Positions 17,407-28,274 of a DNA stretch of 64,000 nt are shown here, one piece after another. The translations under genes were made by a program, and so were the position numbers. Position 1 is the stretch's first letter, and the number at the start of each line of letters is the position of its first letter. Under the pieces are notes generated by a model that was not told where the DNA came from, ran no database searches, and saw only the letters and a list, made by a program, of their open reading frames with translations. The DNA comes from Selenomonadales bacterium (GTDB taxonomy: Bacteria > Bacillota > Negativicutes > Sporomusales > UBA7701): assembly GCA_029975165.1 (NCBI GenBank), contig JARKPR010000047.1, positions 164,740 through 228,739 of the forward strand, written 5' to 3'.

Positions 17407-18807
17407 TCACAGGATCGAATGGTCCCCGGAAAAACTGCCGGAAGCGGCGGCTGCACGTTCGATCGCTGAAACGACCTGGGGAATCTCTTCAGGAGCCAGC
17501 GAGCCGAAGCCGATCCTGAACCGGTCGGCGCCGTCCGCGGCGTTGTGCCAGTAGTCGATTCCCGGTGAAATGAGCACGCCGCCCTTCGCGCACTCCGCAA
17601 CGAAGCGGTTCGGGTCGATATTCCCGCCGACTCGGCCGAGCAGGCAGAGTCCGCCGGGCGGGTCTTCGAACGACACATGCCTCTCCATTCTTGCCAGCGC
17701 GGCGCGCAATGATTCCCTCGTGGCGCGATAGCGTGGGCGCACGCGCTCCAGGTGCCGGTGGTAGTTGCCCTGGCGAATGAAGCGTGCCAGTGCGCGCTGC
17801 AGGAAAGCTGAACACCCCAGGTCGTCGGCAACCTTCAGCGAAAGCAGGCGGGTAATGAAGCCGGGATCGCCCGAGACACCGGCCAGGCGCAATGCCGGAA
17901 GCAGGCACTTGGAAAAGGTGCGGATACGCACGATACGGGCCTTCGGGTAGTCGGGGGCGAGCGCTGCCAAGCGTGTCGGCGCCTCGCCAAGGTAGTCGAG
18001 GTCGCCGAGGTAATCATCCTCGATGAGCGTGAAACCACCAGCGCTGGCGGCTTCCATGACGCGCCGCCGCGCGGCGTCCGACCAGCTCCTTCCTGTGGGG
18101 TTGCAGAAGGTCGGGCAACAATAGAAGGCGGCGACCGTGCCGGGAGACGAGATCGCCTGCAGCGCCTCTGGATCCGGCCCATCGTCGGTCATTCGGATGG
18201 GGATGAGGCGCGCCCCGGCGCCGTTGAAGGCCATGCGTGCCCCGGGGTAACAGGGGTCCTCGATGGCTACCGCCGTTCCAGGTTCCAGCGAGCGGGCGAT
18301 CAGGGTGAGCGCCTGCTGCGCTCCCGCGGTGATCAGCATGCCGCTGGCCGGCTCCGATTCAACGCCGATTTCACGGTCGAGACTCGCGATTGCTTCACGC
18401 AAGCCGAGATGCCCGCGGTATTCCTCGTAGCCGCCAATGGAGCAATCGGACGACGCCAGTTCGAAAATCAGGCTGGCGAACTCGGCGACCGGATGAATTC
18501 GCAAGTCCGGCTCGATGCGGTTGAGCTGGAAATCCTTTCGTTCGGTGGGCTGGCCGGGTTTGATGCCGACGACACGGAATCCGGAACGCGGCGACGCGGC
18601 GACCAGTCCGCGCGAACACAGTTCGCGATAGGCCGCCACCACGGTTGCCGGGCTGATGCCCAGCCGGCCGGACAGGGCGCGCACCGACGGCAGCGCCGTT
18701 CCCGGCGTCAGGCGACCGTCCCGGATGGCTTCCGCGTAAGCGCCGGATATCTGCGCGCGAACCGGAATACTTGCATCGTGATCAATCTGTACCAGTACAG
18801 AAATCAT
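17407..18807 (-). CDS. MocR/PdxR-type transcriptional regulator
   Basis: The protein has 466 residues: a GntR winged helix (about 10-78, ending SPRSGFRVV) joined to a fold-type I aminotransferase-like domain (about 110-455). The PLP-lysine region reads RTFSKCLLPALRLAG, and CPTFCNPTG supplies the Asn that contacts PLP. Such proteins bind DNA and sense PLP or amino compounds, and often control a divergent neighbour. Here the neighbour is an aminotransferase, 83 bp away. It may also repress itself. Confidence 0.9.
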   Translation of the reverse strand: MISVLVQIDHDASIPVRAQISGAYAEAIRDGRLTPGTALPSVRALSGRLGISPATVVAAYRELCSRGLVAASPRSGFRVVGIKPGQPTERKDFQLNRIEPDLRIHPVAEFASLIFELASSDCSIGGYEEYRGHLGLREAIASLDREIGVESEPASGMLITAGAQQALTLIARSLEPGTAVAIEDPCYPGARMAFNGAGARLIPIRMTDDGPDPEALQAISSPGTVAAFYCCPTFCNPTGRSWSDAARRRVMEAASAGGFTLIEDDYLGDLDYLGEAPTRLAALAPDYPKARIVRIRTFSKCLLPALRLAGVSGDPGFITRLLSLKVADDLGCSAFLQRALARFIRQGNYHRHLERVRPRYRATRESLRAALARMERHVSFEDPPGGLCLLGRVGGNIDPNRFVAECAKGGVLISPGIDYWHNAADGADRFRIGFGSLAPEEIPQVVSAIERAAAASGSFSGDHSIL

Positions 18808-18869
18808 ACAAATGACCTCATTATTTCTTGTCTGTATTGTAACACATCAATAGAATCGGACTTATCTGT
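18787..18869. promoter_or_regulatory. Candidate MocR operator region
   Basis: A palindrome CTGTAC-CA-GTACAG lies at 18787-18800, overlapping the first codons of the regulator. Two more TCTGT half-sites in the same direction begin at 18831 and 18865, towards the aminotransferase start. MocR proteins commonly bind such repeated sites between divergent genes. No experimental support. Confidence 0.35.
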
Positions 18870-18890
18870 CAGAATTTCCAGGAGCCAGTC

Positions 18891-20075
18891 GTGGACACCG
18901 CTTTCGCCCAGCGCATGAATGCCATGAAACCGTCTTCCATCCGGGAGATGCTCAAAATGACTGAACGGCCCGACGTCATCTCGTTCGCCGGCGGACTGCC
19001 GGCTCCCGAGCTGTTTCCGGTGGAGAACATCCGTGCCGCCGCCGAGCGCGTTCTCGGCGAGTGTGGCGCCAGGGCATTTCAGTACGGAGTCAGCGAAGGA
19101 ATCGCTCCGCTCAGGGAACAGATTGCCGCGGAAATGTCCTGCCGCCGTGTCGCGTGCGCTGCCGATGATATCCTGATCACCACAGGGTCGCAGCAGGCGC
19201 TAGACCTGCTGGGGAAAGTTTTCATCGATGCCTGTGACGTCATCCTCACGGAAACCCCTACCTACATGGCGGCCATCCAGGCCTTCCAGTGTTTTCAGGC
19301 CGACTTCCGGCCGGTGGCGACCGATGAACTGGGCGTCATCCCGGAAGCCGTCGATGAACTGGCCGCCGAAGGCAGGGCGCGCTTTCTCTACGTCATTCCG
19401 AATTTCCAGAATCCGACGGGGCGCACCCTTTCCCTGGAACGCCGCCGACAACTCGCGGAAATCGCCGCACACAGAAATCTCCTGATCGTCGAGGACGATC
19501 CCTACGGCCGGCTCCGCTACCGGGGCGAACACCTGCCGCCGATCAAGTCGTTCGACGAAAGCGGGCGGGTCATCTACCTGAGCACATTCTCGAAAACCGT
19601 GGCGCCCGGGTTTCGCACCGGGTGGATTGTGGCTTCGGGGCCGATGCGCGACAAACTGGTGATCGCCAAACAGGCGGCGGACCTGCACACGTCGAGTTTC
19701 GATCAACTGGTGCTTGACCGCTACCTTCGGGATTTCGACAACCGGCAGCATGTCGAGCGGGTTTGCGCGGCCTACGGCGAACGTTATGCCGTGATGGACG
19801 AAGCCTTGCGCCGGCACATGCCGGAAGGATTCTCCTGGACGCGCCCGGAAGGCGGGATGTTTCTGTGGGTGAGCGGCCCCCCGACGATGAACGCAATGGC
19901 CGTCCTTGCCGAGGCGCTTGCAGCGGGGGTGGCGTTCGTTCCCGGCGCCGATTTCTTCCCGCGTGGCGGCGGCGAGAATCACATGCGGCTCAACTTCTCC
20001 AATGCCGGGTCCGAGGTCATCCGCGACGGTATCGCGCGCTTGGCCGCGATCTGCGCGCGCGTGGCAGGAAACTGA
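18891..20075 (+). CDS. PLP-dependent aminotransferase, class I/II (2-aminoadipate-like)
   Basis: The protein has 394 residues and no HTH. It opens FAQRMNAMKPSSIREMLKMTERPDVISFAGGLPAPELFP, typical of LysN-like/MocR-catalytic aminotransferases. NPTGRTLSLERR and FSKTVAPGFRTGW (PLP lysine) are intact. It should transfer amino groups between an amino acid and 2-oxoglutarate in the cytoplasm; the amino donor is unknown. The start is GTG 18891 with GGAG six bases upstream. It is divergent from the MocR gene, its likely regulator. Confidence 0.9.
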   Translation: MDTAFAQRMNAMKPSSIREMLKMTERPDVISFAGGLPAPELFPVENIRAAAERVLGECGARAFQYGVSEGIAPLREQIAAEMSCRRVACAADDILITTGSQQALDLLGKVFIDACDVILTETPTYMAAIQAFQCFQADFRPVATDELGVIPEAVDELAAEGRARFLYVIPNFQNPTGRTLSLERRRQLAEIAAHRNLLIVEDDPYGRLRYRGEHLPPIKSFDESGRVIYLSTFSKTVAPGFRTGWIVASGPMRDKLVIAKQAADLHTSSFDQLVLDRYLRDFDNRQHVERVCAAYGERYAVMDEALRRHMPEGFSWTRPEGGMFLWVSGPPTMNAMAVLAEALAAGVAFVPGADFFPRGGGENHMRLNFSNAGSEVIRDGIARLAAICARVAGN

Positions 20076-20082
20076 TGACGAC

Positions 20083-20112
20083 AAAAAAGGCAGCGAACTC
20101 GCTGCCTCTTTT
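20083..20112. terminator. Bidirectional rho-independent terminator
   Basis: An 8-bp stem (AGGCAGCG at 20088-20095 with its complement at 20100-20107) closes an AACT loop. It has A6 on the left and a T-run on the right, so it can end both the aminotransferase and the DUF3334 transcripts, which converge here. Confidence 0.85.
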
Positions 20113-20127
20113 GGAATGCAGTGTTCT

Positions 20128-20820
20128 TTACATGCCGAGGGATTTCAGCAGTTCGTCGTTGTCGTCGTTATCCGGAAGCGAAGGCAGCGGCTCGCTGGCT
20201 TTCGAGTTGCCGTTGGCTTGCGCGATCAGTTCGTCGGGATCGGGCGCGGCATGCGGTTCAAAGTCGTAGATCTTGATGAATTCCGTGTGGTCGATGGCCA
20301 GTTCGAGGTAGAAAATATTGTTGCCCCCGGTGTAGAACGTCACGCGGCGCGCCTCGGGCTGGTCAAGGTTGGCGTCGACGCTGAGCATCACCTGCTTGTT
20401 GATGGCCAGCATCTTTGGCTGGTTCTGGGTGATGTGGGTCTGTAGTTCGCGCCCGATCTTGCCCGTAAAGTCGCCGACGATCTGATTCATCAGTTCGCCC
20501 ATGACGTTGCTGACTTCGTCCGAGGTAAAGGAACTCGCCAGTCCGTCTTTCGGAATCCCCATGCTCAGCATGTAGCTCTCGTAGATTTCCATGGCCGCCT
20601 GGGCCGAGAAATTGAGGATCACCAGCCCGGAGAATCCGCCGTCGAACAGCACGAAGCAGCCGATATCGGGCTTCAGACAGGTCTTGCTGATACGCTGCAC
20701 CATCGCCGAATAACGGATCTGGCTGTGCGTGGCCATGGTGAGTACCTTGGTGACCGAATCGCACAGACTGACCAGCACGTCCTCGGTGCCGAAAACAACG
20801 GTCTTTTCTTTTGGGCTCAT
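20128..20820 (-). CDS. DUF3334 family, CheX/CheC-like protein
   Basis: The protein has 230 residues. The central part (about 60-150) contains SDEVSNVMGELMNQIVGDFTGKIG, the helix of the CheX/FliY phosphatase-like fold that carries the ExxN catalytic pair (E..N). The acidic C-terminal tail (about 195-228) is rich in D, E and S. DUF3334 proteins occur in motile proteobacteria and are presumed to act in chemotaxis-like signalling. No che genes are adjacent. Confidence 0.8.
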   Translation of the reverse strand: MSPKEKTVVFGTEDVLVSLCDSVTKVLTMATHSQIRYSAMVQRISKTCLKPDIGCFVLFDGGFSGLVILNFSAQAAMEIYESYMLSMGIPKDGLASSFTSDEVSNVMGELMNQIVGDFTGKIGRELQTHITQNQPKMLAINKQVMLSVDANLDQPEARRVTFYTGGNNIFYLELAIDHTEFIKIYDFEPHAAPDPDELIAQANGNSKASEPLPSLPDNDDNDELLKSLGM

Positions 20821-20944
20821 GACGTTATCGCCAGTTGTTGGAGAAATGTGTCATGTATAGCACGTTTGCAGAGGCTATGGGGAGTTCGTCGTCGAACTGA
20901 TGATTGCGAGTGAGAGAGACTGTGATCCTGTTGGGGATTCGATA

Positions 20945-20985
20945 CAAAAAAACAGGCTGCCGGAATGGGGTAATCCGGCAGCCTG
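20945..20985 (-). terminator. Terminator of glpK
   Basis: A perfect 12-bp stem (20953-20964 with 20974-20985) lies 27 bp past the glpK stop. A run of A residues at 20945-20952 becomes the T-tract on the minus strand. Confidence 0.9.
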
Positions 20986-21011
20986 TAACCACATCAATCG
21001 TTTATTTTCGG

Positions 21012-22529
<1,518 letters not shown>

Positions 22530-24155
22530 TCATTTCTGTGGGGCGTCGCATTCCTCGAAATACTCGTCGAACTTGGCCTTGGCCTGTTCCTCGAACAGGA
22601 TTTCGCACGCCTCCATCAAGCCCTCTGCCCGGCGAATATCCTCCTTCCGGACGACGAGCGCAATCTTCGAGCGCCGTCGCAGGAAGTCTTCCAGCTTGGT
22701 GATCATTTCCTGTTGCTTGGCCAGGCGAATCTCGCAGCGGATGTAGTCGGTTCCCTTGATCAGGATTTCCGCCTGGCGCGGGTCCTCGCGGATGTCGGCA
22801 AGCAATTCGAGCGCCTGCCGGTCGTAGCGGCGCCATAGCCGCTGGCTGAGCTGTTCAATCGCATCGGGCGAGGTGTAGCCGTCGAGGTTCATCAGTTTCG
22901 CCTGCTGCAGGTATTCCTCGCGCACCGAAGAATGCGGCTCGCCGTACCACTTGTAGTCGGGGTTTTCGAGACGCACGCCCATCGCCGATACGTAGTCCGC
23001 GACCTCGTTGCCGACGTTGACGCAATCGGTCAGCTTGCCGCCGAAGATACTGATGTGGGCCGTGTCACGGCTGACGTCGATCTCGTGCTTGCGCGACATC
23101 TGCAGCCAGTCGCGTTCGTTTCCACTGCCATTGCCCGTGCTTACGACCAGCGGCCGGACGCCGCAGCGTTCGGCGATGATGTCCTCGCATGTCAGCGGTT
23201 TCTTCAGGTTGAGCCGCTTGTTGATGTTTTCGAGCACGAAATGGCGGTCTTCCTCGGTCACTTCGCTGAACGGCGACTCGGTACGGGTGTCGGTTGTTCC
23301 GACACAGGTCCGCACGCCCATCGGGATGACGAAAAACAAGCGGCCGTCGTCGGCGAAGAAGGTCAGCACGCGCTGGTTCTTCGTGATCTGCGGAACGATC
23401 AGGTGGATGCCCTTGGAGAAGACGTGGCGGTGCGCCGTCGTTTCGCCGGTCTTGCGGTTGTGCGCGTCCACGAACGGGCCGGCGGCGTTGATCAAAACCC
23501 GTGAGCAGATTTCGAACTCTTGGCCAGTCATGCCGTCGCGCGCCCGCGTGATCCAAAGACCGTCTTCACGGCGCGCGCCCAGTGATTCGACGTAGTTTGC
23601 TGCTATGCAGCCGCGATCCATCGCCGAGCGGATGAACTGGAAGACGAAGCGGGCGTCGTTGTCGTGCAGGTAAGCGTCGGAATACTCGAATCCGCCGTAG
23701 AAATTGTCGGTCCGGATGACGGGTTCTTCGCTATTGACGGTGCGTTTGGGCAGCCAGCGCGGCGTTTTGGTAAATCCGCGTCCGAAGAACCAGTACAGCC
23801 AGGTGCCGAGCCAGATGAAGCGCGGATGGAAGCGGAAGCCTTTTTCGATCGTCGAGTAGAAGCGGATCTCCTTGACGCGCGACGGATAGTTTTCCATCAA
23901 ATGATTGCGGCTCTTGCACAGTCCCCAGACCAGGCCGAAATCGTTGCTTTCCAGGTATTTGATGCCGCCCCACGCCAGGTTGCTCGATTGCTGGCTGGTG
24001 AATCCGGCGAAATCGCGCTGGTCGATCAGCGCTACGCGAGCGCCCTTGCCGGAGAGCGCCGCGGCCGAGACCGCACCGTTGATGCCGCCACCGATGACGA
24101 GCGCGTCATAGATTCCCTGGCCGAGTTTTTCGATGTTGCTAGTTCGGAGTTTCAT
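22530..24155 (-). CDS. glpD: Glycerol-3-phosphate dehydrogenase (FAD, respiratory)
   Basis: The protein has 541 residues. The FAD dinucleotide fold reads DALVIGGGINGAVSAA; RDFAGFTSQQSSNLAWGGIKYLE and the IFGGKLTDCVNVG segment are family landmarks. It oxidises glycerol 3-phosphate to dihydroxyacetone phosphate at the inner face of the membrane and reduces quinone. It is the first gene of the glpDK transcript, and a GlpR-type operator lies about 130 bp upstream. Confidence 0.95.
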   Translation of the reverse strand: MKLRTSNIEKLGQGIYDALVIGGGINGAVSAAALSGKGARVALIDQRDFAGFTSQQSSNLAWGGIKYLESNDFGLVWGLCKSRNHLMENYPSRVKEIRFYSTIEKGFRFHPRFIWLGTWLYWFFGRGFTKTPRWLPKRTVNSEEPVIRTDNFYGGFEYSDAYLHDNDARFVFQFIRSAMDRGCIAANYVESLGARREDGLWITRARDGMTGQEFEICSRVLINAAGPFVDAHNRKTGETTAHRHVFSKGIHLIVPQITKNQRVLTFFADDGRLFFVIPMGVRTCVGTTDTRTESPFSEVTEEDRHFVLENINKRLNLKKPLTCEDIIAERCGVRPLVVSTGNGSGNERDWLQMSRKHEIDVSRDTAHISIFGGKLTDCVNVGNEVADYVSAMGVRLENPDYKWYGEPHSSVREEYLQQAKLMNLDGYTSPDAIEQLSQRLWRRYDRQALELLADIREDPRQAEILIKGTDYIRCEIRLAKQQEMITKLEDFLRRRSKIALVVRKEDIRRAEGLMEACEILFEEQAKAKFDEYFEECDAPQK

Positions 24156-24285
24156 AGATGGAAATTGGATGCAGACTGATATGGAGAAGAAAGGGGAAAA
24201 ATCCGGTTGGAAGAGGTAAATATTCTTGTTCGCTGGTGTTCTGTAAGGAAAATGTCAGTTCATGTTGTTGTTCAAACGAACGTAA

Positions 24286-24305
24286 AATATTCGGAAACGA
24301 ACATT
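24286..24305. promoter_or_regulatory. GlpR operator
   Basis: The 20-bp site matches the E. coli GlpR consensus (WATKYTCGWWAWCGAWMATW, from memory) at 18 of 20 positions, with the TTCG...CGAA core intact. It lies between glpD and the divergent glpR. A second CGAACG half-site is at 24277-24282. This predicts repression of glpDK by GlpR, relieved by glycerol 3-phosphate, and possible autoregulation. Confidence 0.75.
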
Positions 24306-24480
24306 ATGACGTGTTCTTGCCTTTGTCAATGGCTTTTCGATGTTCCTCTGGATGCTTCCAATGGGATCGTCGGTTAGAATCAACGCGTATTGATGCGGCT
24401 TTCCAAAAAATTGAAAATGGTCGCGGCAGTGTTCCGGTGGTGACCAAAGTGCCGTTCAGGCTTGAACTAGGGGAGTGGGA

Positions 24481-25284
24481 ATGAAAACGCGGCTTTCGCA
24501 ACTGAACCTCAGCCAGCGCCATCTCGACATCATCGAAATGGCTAACCAGAGCGGTTTTCTGTCGACCGATGAGTTGAGCAAGGCTTTCAAGGTGACGGCG
24601 CAGACCATCCGTCGCGACATCAACGAGTTGTGCGACAAGGGACTGTTGCGCCGCTACCACGGCGGAGCCGGCCTGGCGTCGAGCGTGGAGAACGTCGATT
24701 ACCCGACCCGGCAGATTCTCAATCACGAAGCAAAGATCCGCATCGCCCGCATGGTCGCCGATTACATCCCGGACAACGCCTCGCTGTTCATCAACATCGG
24801 GACGACTACCGAGGAAGTGGCCAAGGCGCTGCGCGATCACAAGAACCTGCGGGTGATCACCAACAACCTGAACGTCGCCTCCCTGTTGTGCGATAACCCC
24901 AATTTCGAGGTCATCGTTGCCGGCGGCGTTGTGCGCACGGACCGCGGAGTGATCGGCGAATCGACCATCGACTTTGTGCGGCAGTTCAAGGTGGACTACG
25001 GAATCATCGGTATTTCAGGGATCGACGCCGACGGGACGCTGCTGGATTTCGATTACCGCGAAGTCCGCGTCGCGCAGGCCATCATCGAAAACGCCCGGCA
25101 GATCATCCTGGTCACCGACCACACGAAGTTCGGATGCAATCCGATGGTTCGTCTTTGTCATATTTCCGAGATCGATGTGTTGTTTACGGATCGCCAGCCA
25201 CCGGAGAGCATTCTGGCTGAGCTGGGCAAGGCCAACATCGAAGTTCACGTTTCGGACTCGGCCGAAGAAGCCTTTCCGCAGTAG
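24481..25284 (+). CDS. glpR: DeoR-family glycerol-3-phosphate regulon repressor
   Basis: The protein has 267 residues. The DeoR winged helix (about 10-65: LSTDELSKAFKVTAQTIRRDINELCDKGLLRRYHGGA) is followed by the sugar-phosphate sensor domain, with VGxxxT-like NIGTTTEEVAKAL, NNLNVASLL and VADHTKFG-like VTDHTKFGCNPMV. The assignment as GlpR rests on the divergent glpDK genes and the operator. I chose ATG 24481 with GGGGAG 5 bp upstream; a GTG at 24475 is also possible. Confidence 0.93.
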   Translation: MKTRLSQLNLSQRHLDIIEMANQSGFLSTDELSKAFKVTAQTIRRDINELCDKGLLRRYHGGAGLASSVENVDYPTRQILNHEAKIRIARMVADYIPDNASLFINIGTTTEEVAKALRDHKNLRVITNNLNVASLLCDNPNFEVIVAGGVVRTDRGVIGESTIDFVRQFKVDYGIIGISGIDADGTLLDFDYREVRVAQAIIENARQIILVTDHTKFGCNPMVRLCHISEIDVLFTDRQPPESILAELGKANIEVHVSDSAEEAFPQ

Positions 25285-25327
25285 CCAAACCGGCTCTCGG
25301 CAGCGGAACTGCCCCCGCGTTTCGGGG

Positions 25328-25355
25328 CTTGAAAACCGTCGTGTTGCCCCCAACT
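25328..25355 (+). promoter_or_regulatory. Sigma-32-type heat-shock promoter of htpG
   Basis: CTTGAAA (25328-25334), a 13-bp spacer, then CCCCAACT (25348-25355) matches the sigma-32 consensus with one mismatch in the -10. It lies about 90 bp upstream of htpG, a standard heat-shock gene. Confidence 0.8.
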
Positions 25356-25443
25356 AGCGCGCACCATCCGGCGCCGCGCGCGTTCGGAGTGAGCACGTCT
25401 CGTCTGTCAATTCATCACAATCCTCGTCATACGGAGTTATTCA

Positions 25444-27351
25444 ATGGGCGCCAACAAGGAAACCCTGGGCTTTCAGGCCGAAGTCAAGCAACTGCTCAAC
25501 CTGATGATCCACTCGCTGTACAGCAACAAGGAGATCTTCCTGCGCGAGCTGATCTCCAACGCTTCAGACGCCTGCGACAAGCTGCGCTTCGAGGCGCTGA
25601 ACAATTCCGCGCTGTATGGCGACGATTCCGAACTGAAGATTCGCCTGTCCTTCGACAAGGAAGCGCGCACGATCACCATTTCCGACAACGGGATCGGGCT
25701 GACGCGCGACGAGGCTGTCGAGCACCTGGGCACCATCGCCAAGTCCGGCACCCGCGAATTCTTCTCGGCGCTGACGGGCGATCAGGCCAAGGACGCACAT
25801 CTGATCGGCCAGTTCGGGGTCGGGTTCTATTCGTCGTACATCGTCGCCGACAAGGTGACGGTGATCTCGCGCCGTGCCGGAGTCGAAGCAGGCCAGGCCG
25901 TGCAATGGGAGTCGGCGGGCGAGGGCGAGTTCTCGGTGGAGATGGTCGAAAAGGCCGGGCGCGGTACCGACGTTATCCTGCATCTGCGCGAGGGCGAAGA
26001 CGAATTCCTGTCGAGTTGGAAACTGCGCCAGGTGGTGCGCAAGTACTCGGACCACATCACCCTGCCGATCCTGATGAAGAAGGAGAAGTGGGACGAGGAA
26101 AAGAAGGAGCAGGTGGCCACCGACGAGGACGAGACGATCAACCAGGCATCCGCCCTGTGGGCTCGCCCCAAGTCGGAAATCACCGAAGAGCAGTACAAGG
26201 AGTTCTACAAGCACGTGGCGCACGACTTTGAGGATCCCCTGGCCTACGTTCACGCCAAGGTCGAGGGCAAGCAGGAATACACGCAGCTGCTGTATATCCC
26301 GCAGCGCGCGCCGTTCGACCTGTGGGACCGTAATGCGCGGCACGGGATCAAGCTGTATGTACGCCGCGTGTTCATCATGGACGATGCTGAACAGCTGATG
26401 CCGCTGTACATGCGCTTCGTGCGCGGGGTGGTCGATTCGAACGACCTGCCGCTCAACGTGTCGCGCGAGATCCTGCAGGAATCGAAGGATATCGAGACGA
26501 TCCGCGGTGGTTGCGTGAAGAAGGTGCTGTCGATGCTCGAAGGCCTGGCTGACAGCGAGGACGCCGCCGAGAAGGAGAAGTACGCCAAGTTCTGGACCGA
26601 GTTCGGTCGGGTGCTGAAGGAAGGCGTCGGCGAGGATTTCGCCAACAAGGAACGCATCGCAAAGCTGCTGCGCTTCGCTTCGACCCACACCGATACGCCG
26701 GATGAAACGGTATCTCTGGCCGACTACGTGTCGCGTATGAAGGAAGGCCAGGAGAAGATCTATTTCGTTACCGCCGAGACCTTCACCGCCGCAAAGAACA
26801 GCCCGCACCTCGAGATCTTCAGGAAAAAAGGTATCGAAGTGCTGCTGCTCTCCGAGCGAGTGGACGAGTGGGTCACCGGCTACCTGACCGAATTCGAAGG
26901 CAAGCAGCTCCAATCGGTGGCCAAGGGTGGCCTCGACCTCGGCAAGCTGGAGGACGAAGCGGAGAAGAAGGAGGCCGAGCAGGCGGCTGACGAGTACAAG
27001 GAGTTGCTGGAAAAAATCAAGACGGCGCTCGGCGAGAAGATCAAGGACGTGCGCGTCACGCACCGCCTGACCGATTCGCCGTCGTGCATCGTTGCCGACG
27101 AGCACGACATGGGCGGCAACCTGGCGCGCATTCTCAAGGCCGCCGGGCAGAAAGCGCCGGAAATGAAGCCGATCCTCGAGATCAACCCGAAGCACCCGGC
27201 CGTGCAGCGACTCAAATACGAGGAAACCCGCTTCGACGACTGGGCCAACCTGCTGCTCGAGCAGGCCACTCTGGCCGAAGGCGGCACGCTGGAGGACCCG
27301 GCCGGCTTCGTCAAGCGCATCAATGAACTGATGATGGCGCTGTCGAAATAG
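25444..27351 (+). CDS. htpG: HSP90-family molecular chaperone
   Basis: The protein has 635 residues, a complete bacterial Hsp90. The N-terminal ATPase has [24 protein letters not shown] and the [19 protein letters not shown] lid. The middle domain has [19 protein letters not shown], and the C-terminal dimerisation domain ends near LMMALSK. It is a cytosolic ATP-dependent chaperone. The start is ATG 25444 with CGGAG at 25434-25438. The heat-shock promoter upstream separates it from glpR. Confidence 0.97.
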   Translation: MGANKETLGFQAEVKQLLNLMIHSLYSNKEIFLRELISNASDACDKLRFEALNNSALYGDDSELKIRLSFDKEARTITISDNGIGLTRDEAVEHLGTIAKSGTREFFSALTGDQAKDAHLIGQFGVGFYSSYIVADKVTVISRRAGVEAGQAVQWESAGEGEFSVEMVEKAGRGTDVILHLREGEDEFLSSWKLRQVVRKYSDHITLPILMKKEKWDEEKKEQVATDEDETINQASALWARPKSEITEEQYKEFYKHVAHDFEDPLAYVHAKVEGKQEYTQLLYIPQRAPFDLWDRNARHGIKLYVRRVFIMDDAEQLMPLYMRFVRGVVDSNDLPLNVSREILQESKDIETIRGGCVKKVLSMLEGLADSEDAAEKEKYAKFWTEFGRVLKEGVGEDFANKERIAKLLRFASTHTDTPDETVSLADYVSRMKEGQEKIYFVTAETFTAAKNSPHLEIFRKKGIEVLLLSERVDEWVTGYLTEFEGKQLQSVAKGGLDLGKLEDEAEKKEAEQAADEYKELLEKIKTALGEKIKDVRVTHRLTDSPSCIVADEHDMGGNLARILKAAGQKAPEMKPILEINPKHPAVQRLKYEETRFDDWANLLLEQATLAEGGTLEDPAGFVKRINELMMALSK

Positions 27352-27466
27352 TGGATGGAGAATCGCCCCTGGCTTTGTCGACTTCGCCTGGCCGTGCTAC
27401 AGCACTGTCTTCGGCTCGTCTTCGCGCCAGAGGCGATTCTTGAGGTGATGCGAAACCGGAAACGCC

Positions 27467-27958
27467 GTGAATACAGATTTGTCTCTGCTTGAAGGTCTCC
27501 CTCCGATCCTCGATTCCGAAGTCGAAACGCTGATCCTCGGCAGTTTCCCGTCGCCCGCCTCGCTGGCCGCACGGCATTACTACGCGCACAGGCAAAATCA
27601 GTTCTGGCGCGTGATGGCAGAAGTGCTCGGCGAGCCGCTGGTGGACTACGACTACCCGGACAAACAACGCTGCCTGTTGCGGCACCGTGTCGGGGTGTGG
27701 GACGTGTATCGCGCCTGCAGGCGCGACGGAGCACTCGATTCGGCGATCGAGGCGGCTGAGGTGAATGATTTTGCGCTACTCAAAGAAAATGCGCCGCAAT
27801 TGCGGCGCATTTATTTCAATGGCAAGACCTCGGGCAGGTTCGAACGCTGGTTCTCCGGGGAGGGTTACGAAACCCGCGTCCTGCCATCGACCAGCCCGGC
27901 CTATACGCTGGCGTTCGCCCGCAAAGCGGCGGTCTGGCGCGAGGCGTGGGTCGCGTAG
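27467..27958 (+). CDS. DNA-deoxyinosine glycosylase
   Basis: The protein has 163 residues and is a small uracil-DNA-glycosylase superfamily member of the hypoxanthine type. Visible motifs are TLILGSFPSPASL (active-site loop), HYYAHRQNQFWRVMAEVLGE, IYFNGKTSG and LPSTSPAYT. In the family it removes hypoxanthine formed by deamination of adenine in DNA. The start is GTG 27467 with a weak purine-rich upstream stretch. A terminator-like palindrome lies inside the gene. Confidence 0.88.
   Translation: MNTDLSLLEGLPPILDSEVETLILGSFPSPASLAARHYYAHRQNQFWRVMAEVLGEPLVDYDYPDKQRCLLRHRVGVWDVYRACRRDGALDSAIEAAEVNDFALLKENAPQLRRIYFNGKTSGRFERWFSGEGYETRVLPSTSPAYTLAFARKAAVWREAWVA
27787..27812. repeat. 26-bp perfect palindrome inside a coding region
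   Basis: An uninterrupted 26-bp palindrome has arms of 13 bp built on AATGCGCCGCAAT, with A-rich sequence before and T-rich after. It looks like an intrinsic terminator on both strands but lies within the glycosylase reading frame, which stays open through it (LKENAPQLRRIYF). Confidence 0.75.
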
Positions 27959-27959
27959 G

Positions 27960-28274
27960 CTATTTCTTCGGGCGCTTCATGTAGTCACTGATGCACTGCT
28001 TGTATTCCTCGTTCGCTTTGCCTTTGCACGCGATCCGTGCTTTTCGGCGGGTTTCCTCACGAGCCACGCACTGTTCGACGTTCTTCGCCTTGGCGCAGGC
28101 GGCCGGCACCGTTGATGGAGATTGCGCCTTGCTTTCCGGTTGCTTGGCCACAGCCGGTGCTGCCGGCTCCGGCACCAGCCCGGGCGCGCCCGGAACGCCT
28201 GCCGGGCCGAGTTGTGCGAATGCTGGAAAGGCCGCGCAAGCCGCCAGCGAAAAAACAAAAAGCAAGGTTCTCAT
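27960..28274 (-). CDS. Small secreted cysteine-containing protein
   Basis: The protein has 104 residues. It has a signal peptide (MRTLLFVFSLAACAAFPAFA), a Pro/Ala-rich spacer (about 20-60) and a basic C-terminal part with four cysteines in AACAKAKNVEQC...RIACKG...YKQC spacing. This could be two disulfides in the periplasm. Similar small proteins are common in betaproteobacteria without known function. ATG 28274 is chosen for AGGAG 6 bp upstream. It is convergent with the glycosylase gene, with one base between stops. Confidence 0.78.
   Translation of the reverse strand: MRTLLFVFSLAACAAFPAFAQLGPAGVPGAPGLVPEPAAPAVAKQPESKAQSPSTVPAACAKAKNVEQCVAREETRRKARIACKGKANEEYKQCISDYMKRPKK

Noticed and set aside
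24269..24282. Second full GlpR operator
   Set aside because: TTCAAACGAA has the two half-sites 2 bp too close for the consensus; only one half matches well.
25564..27195. 543-residue minus-strand open frame opposite htpG
   Set aside because: Antisense to a complete Hsp90 gene with no family resemblance.
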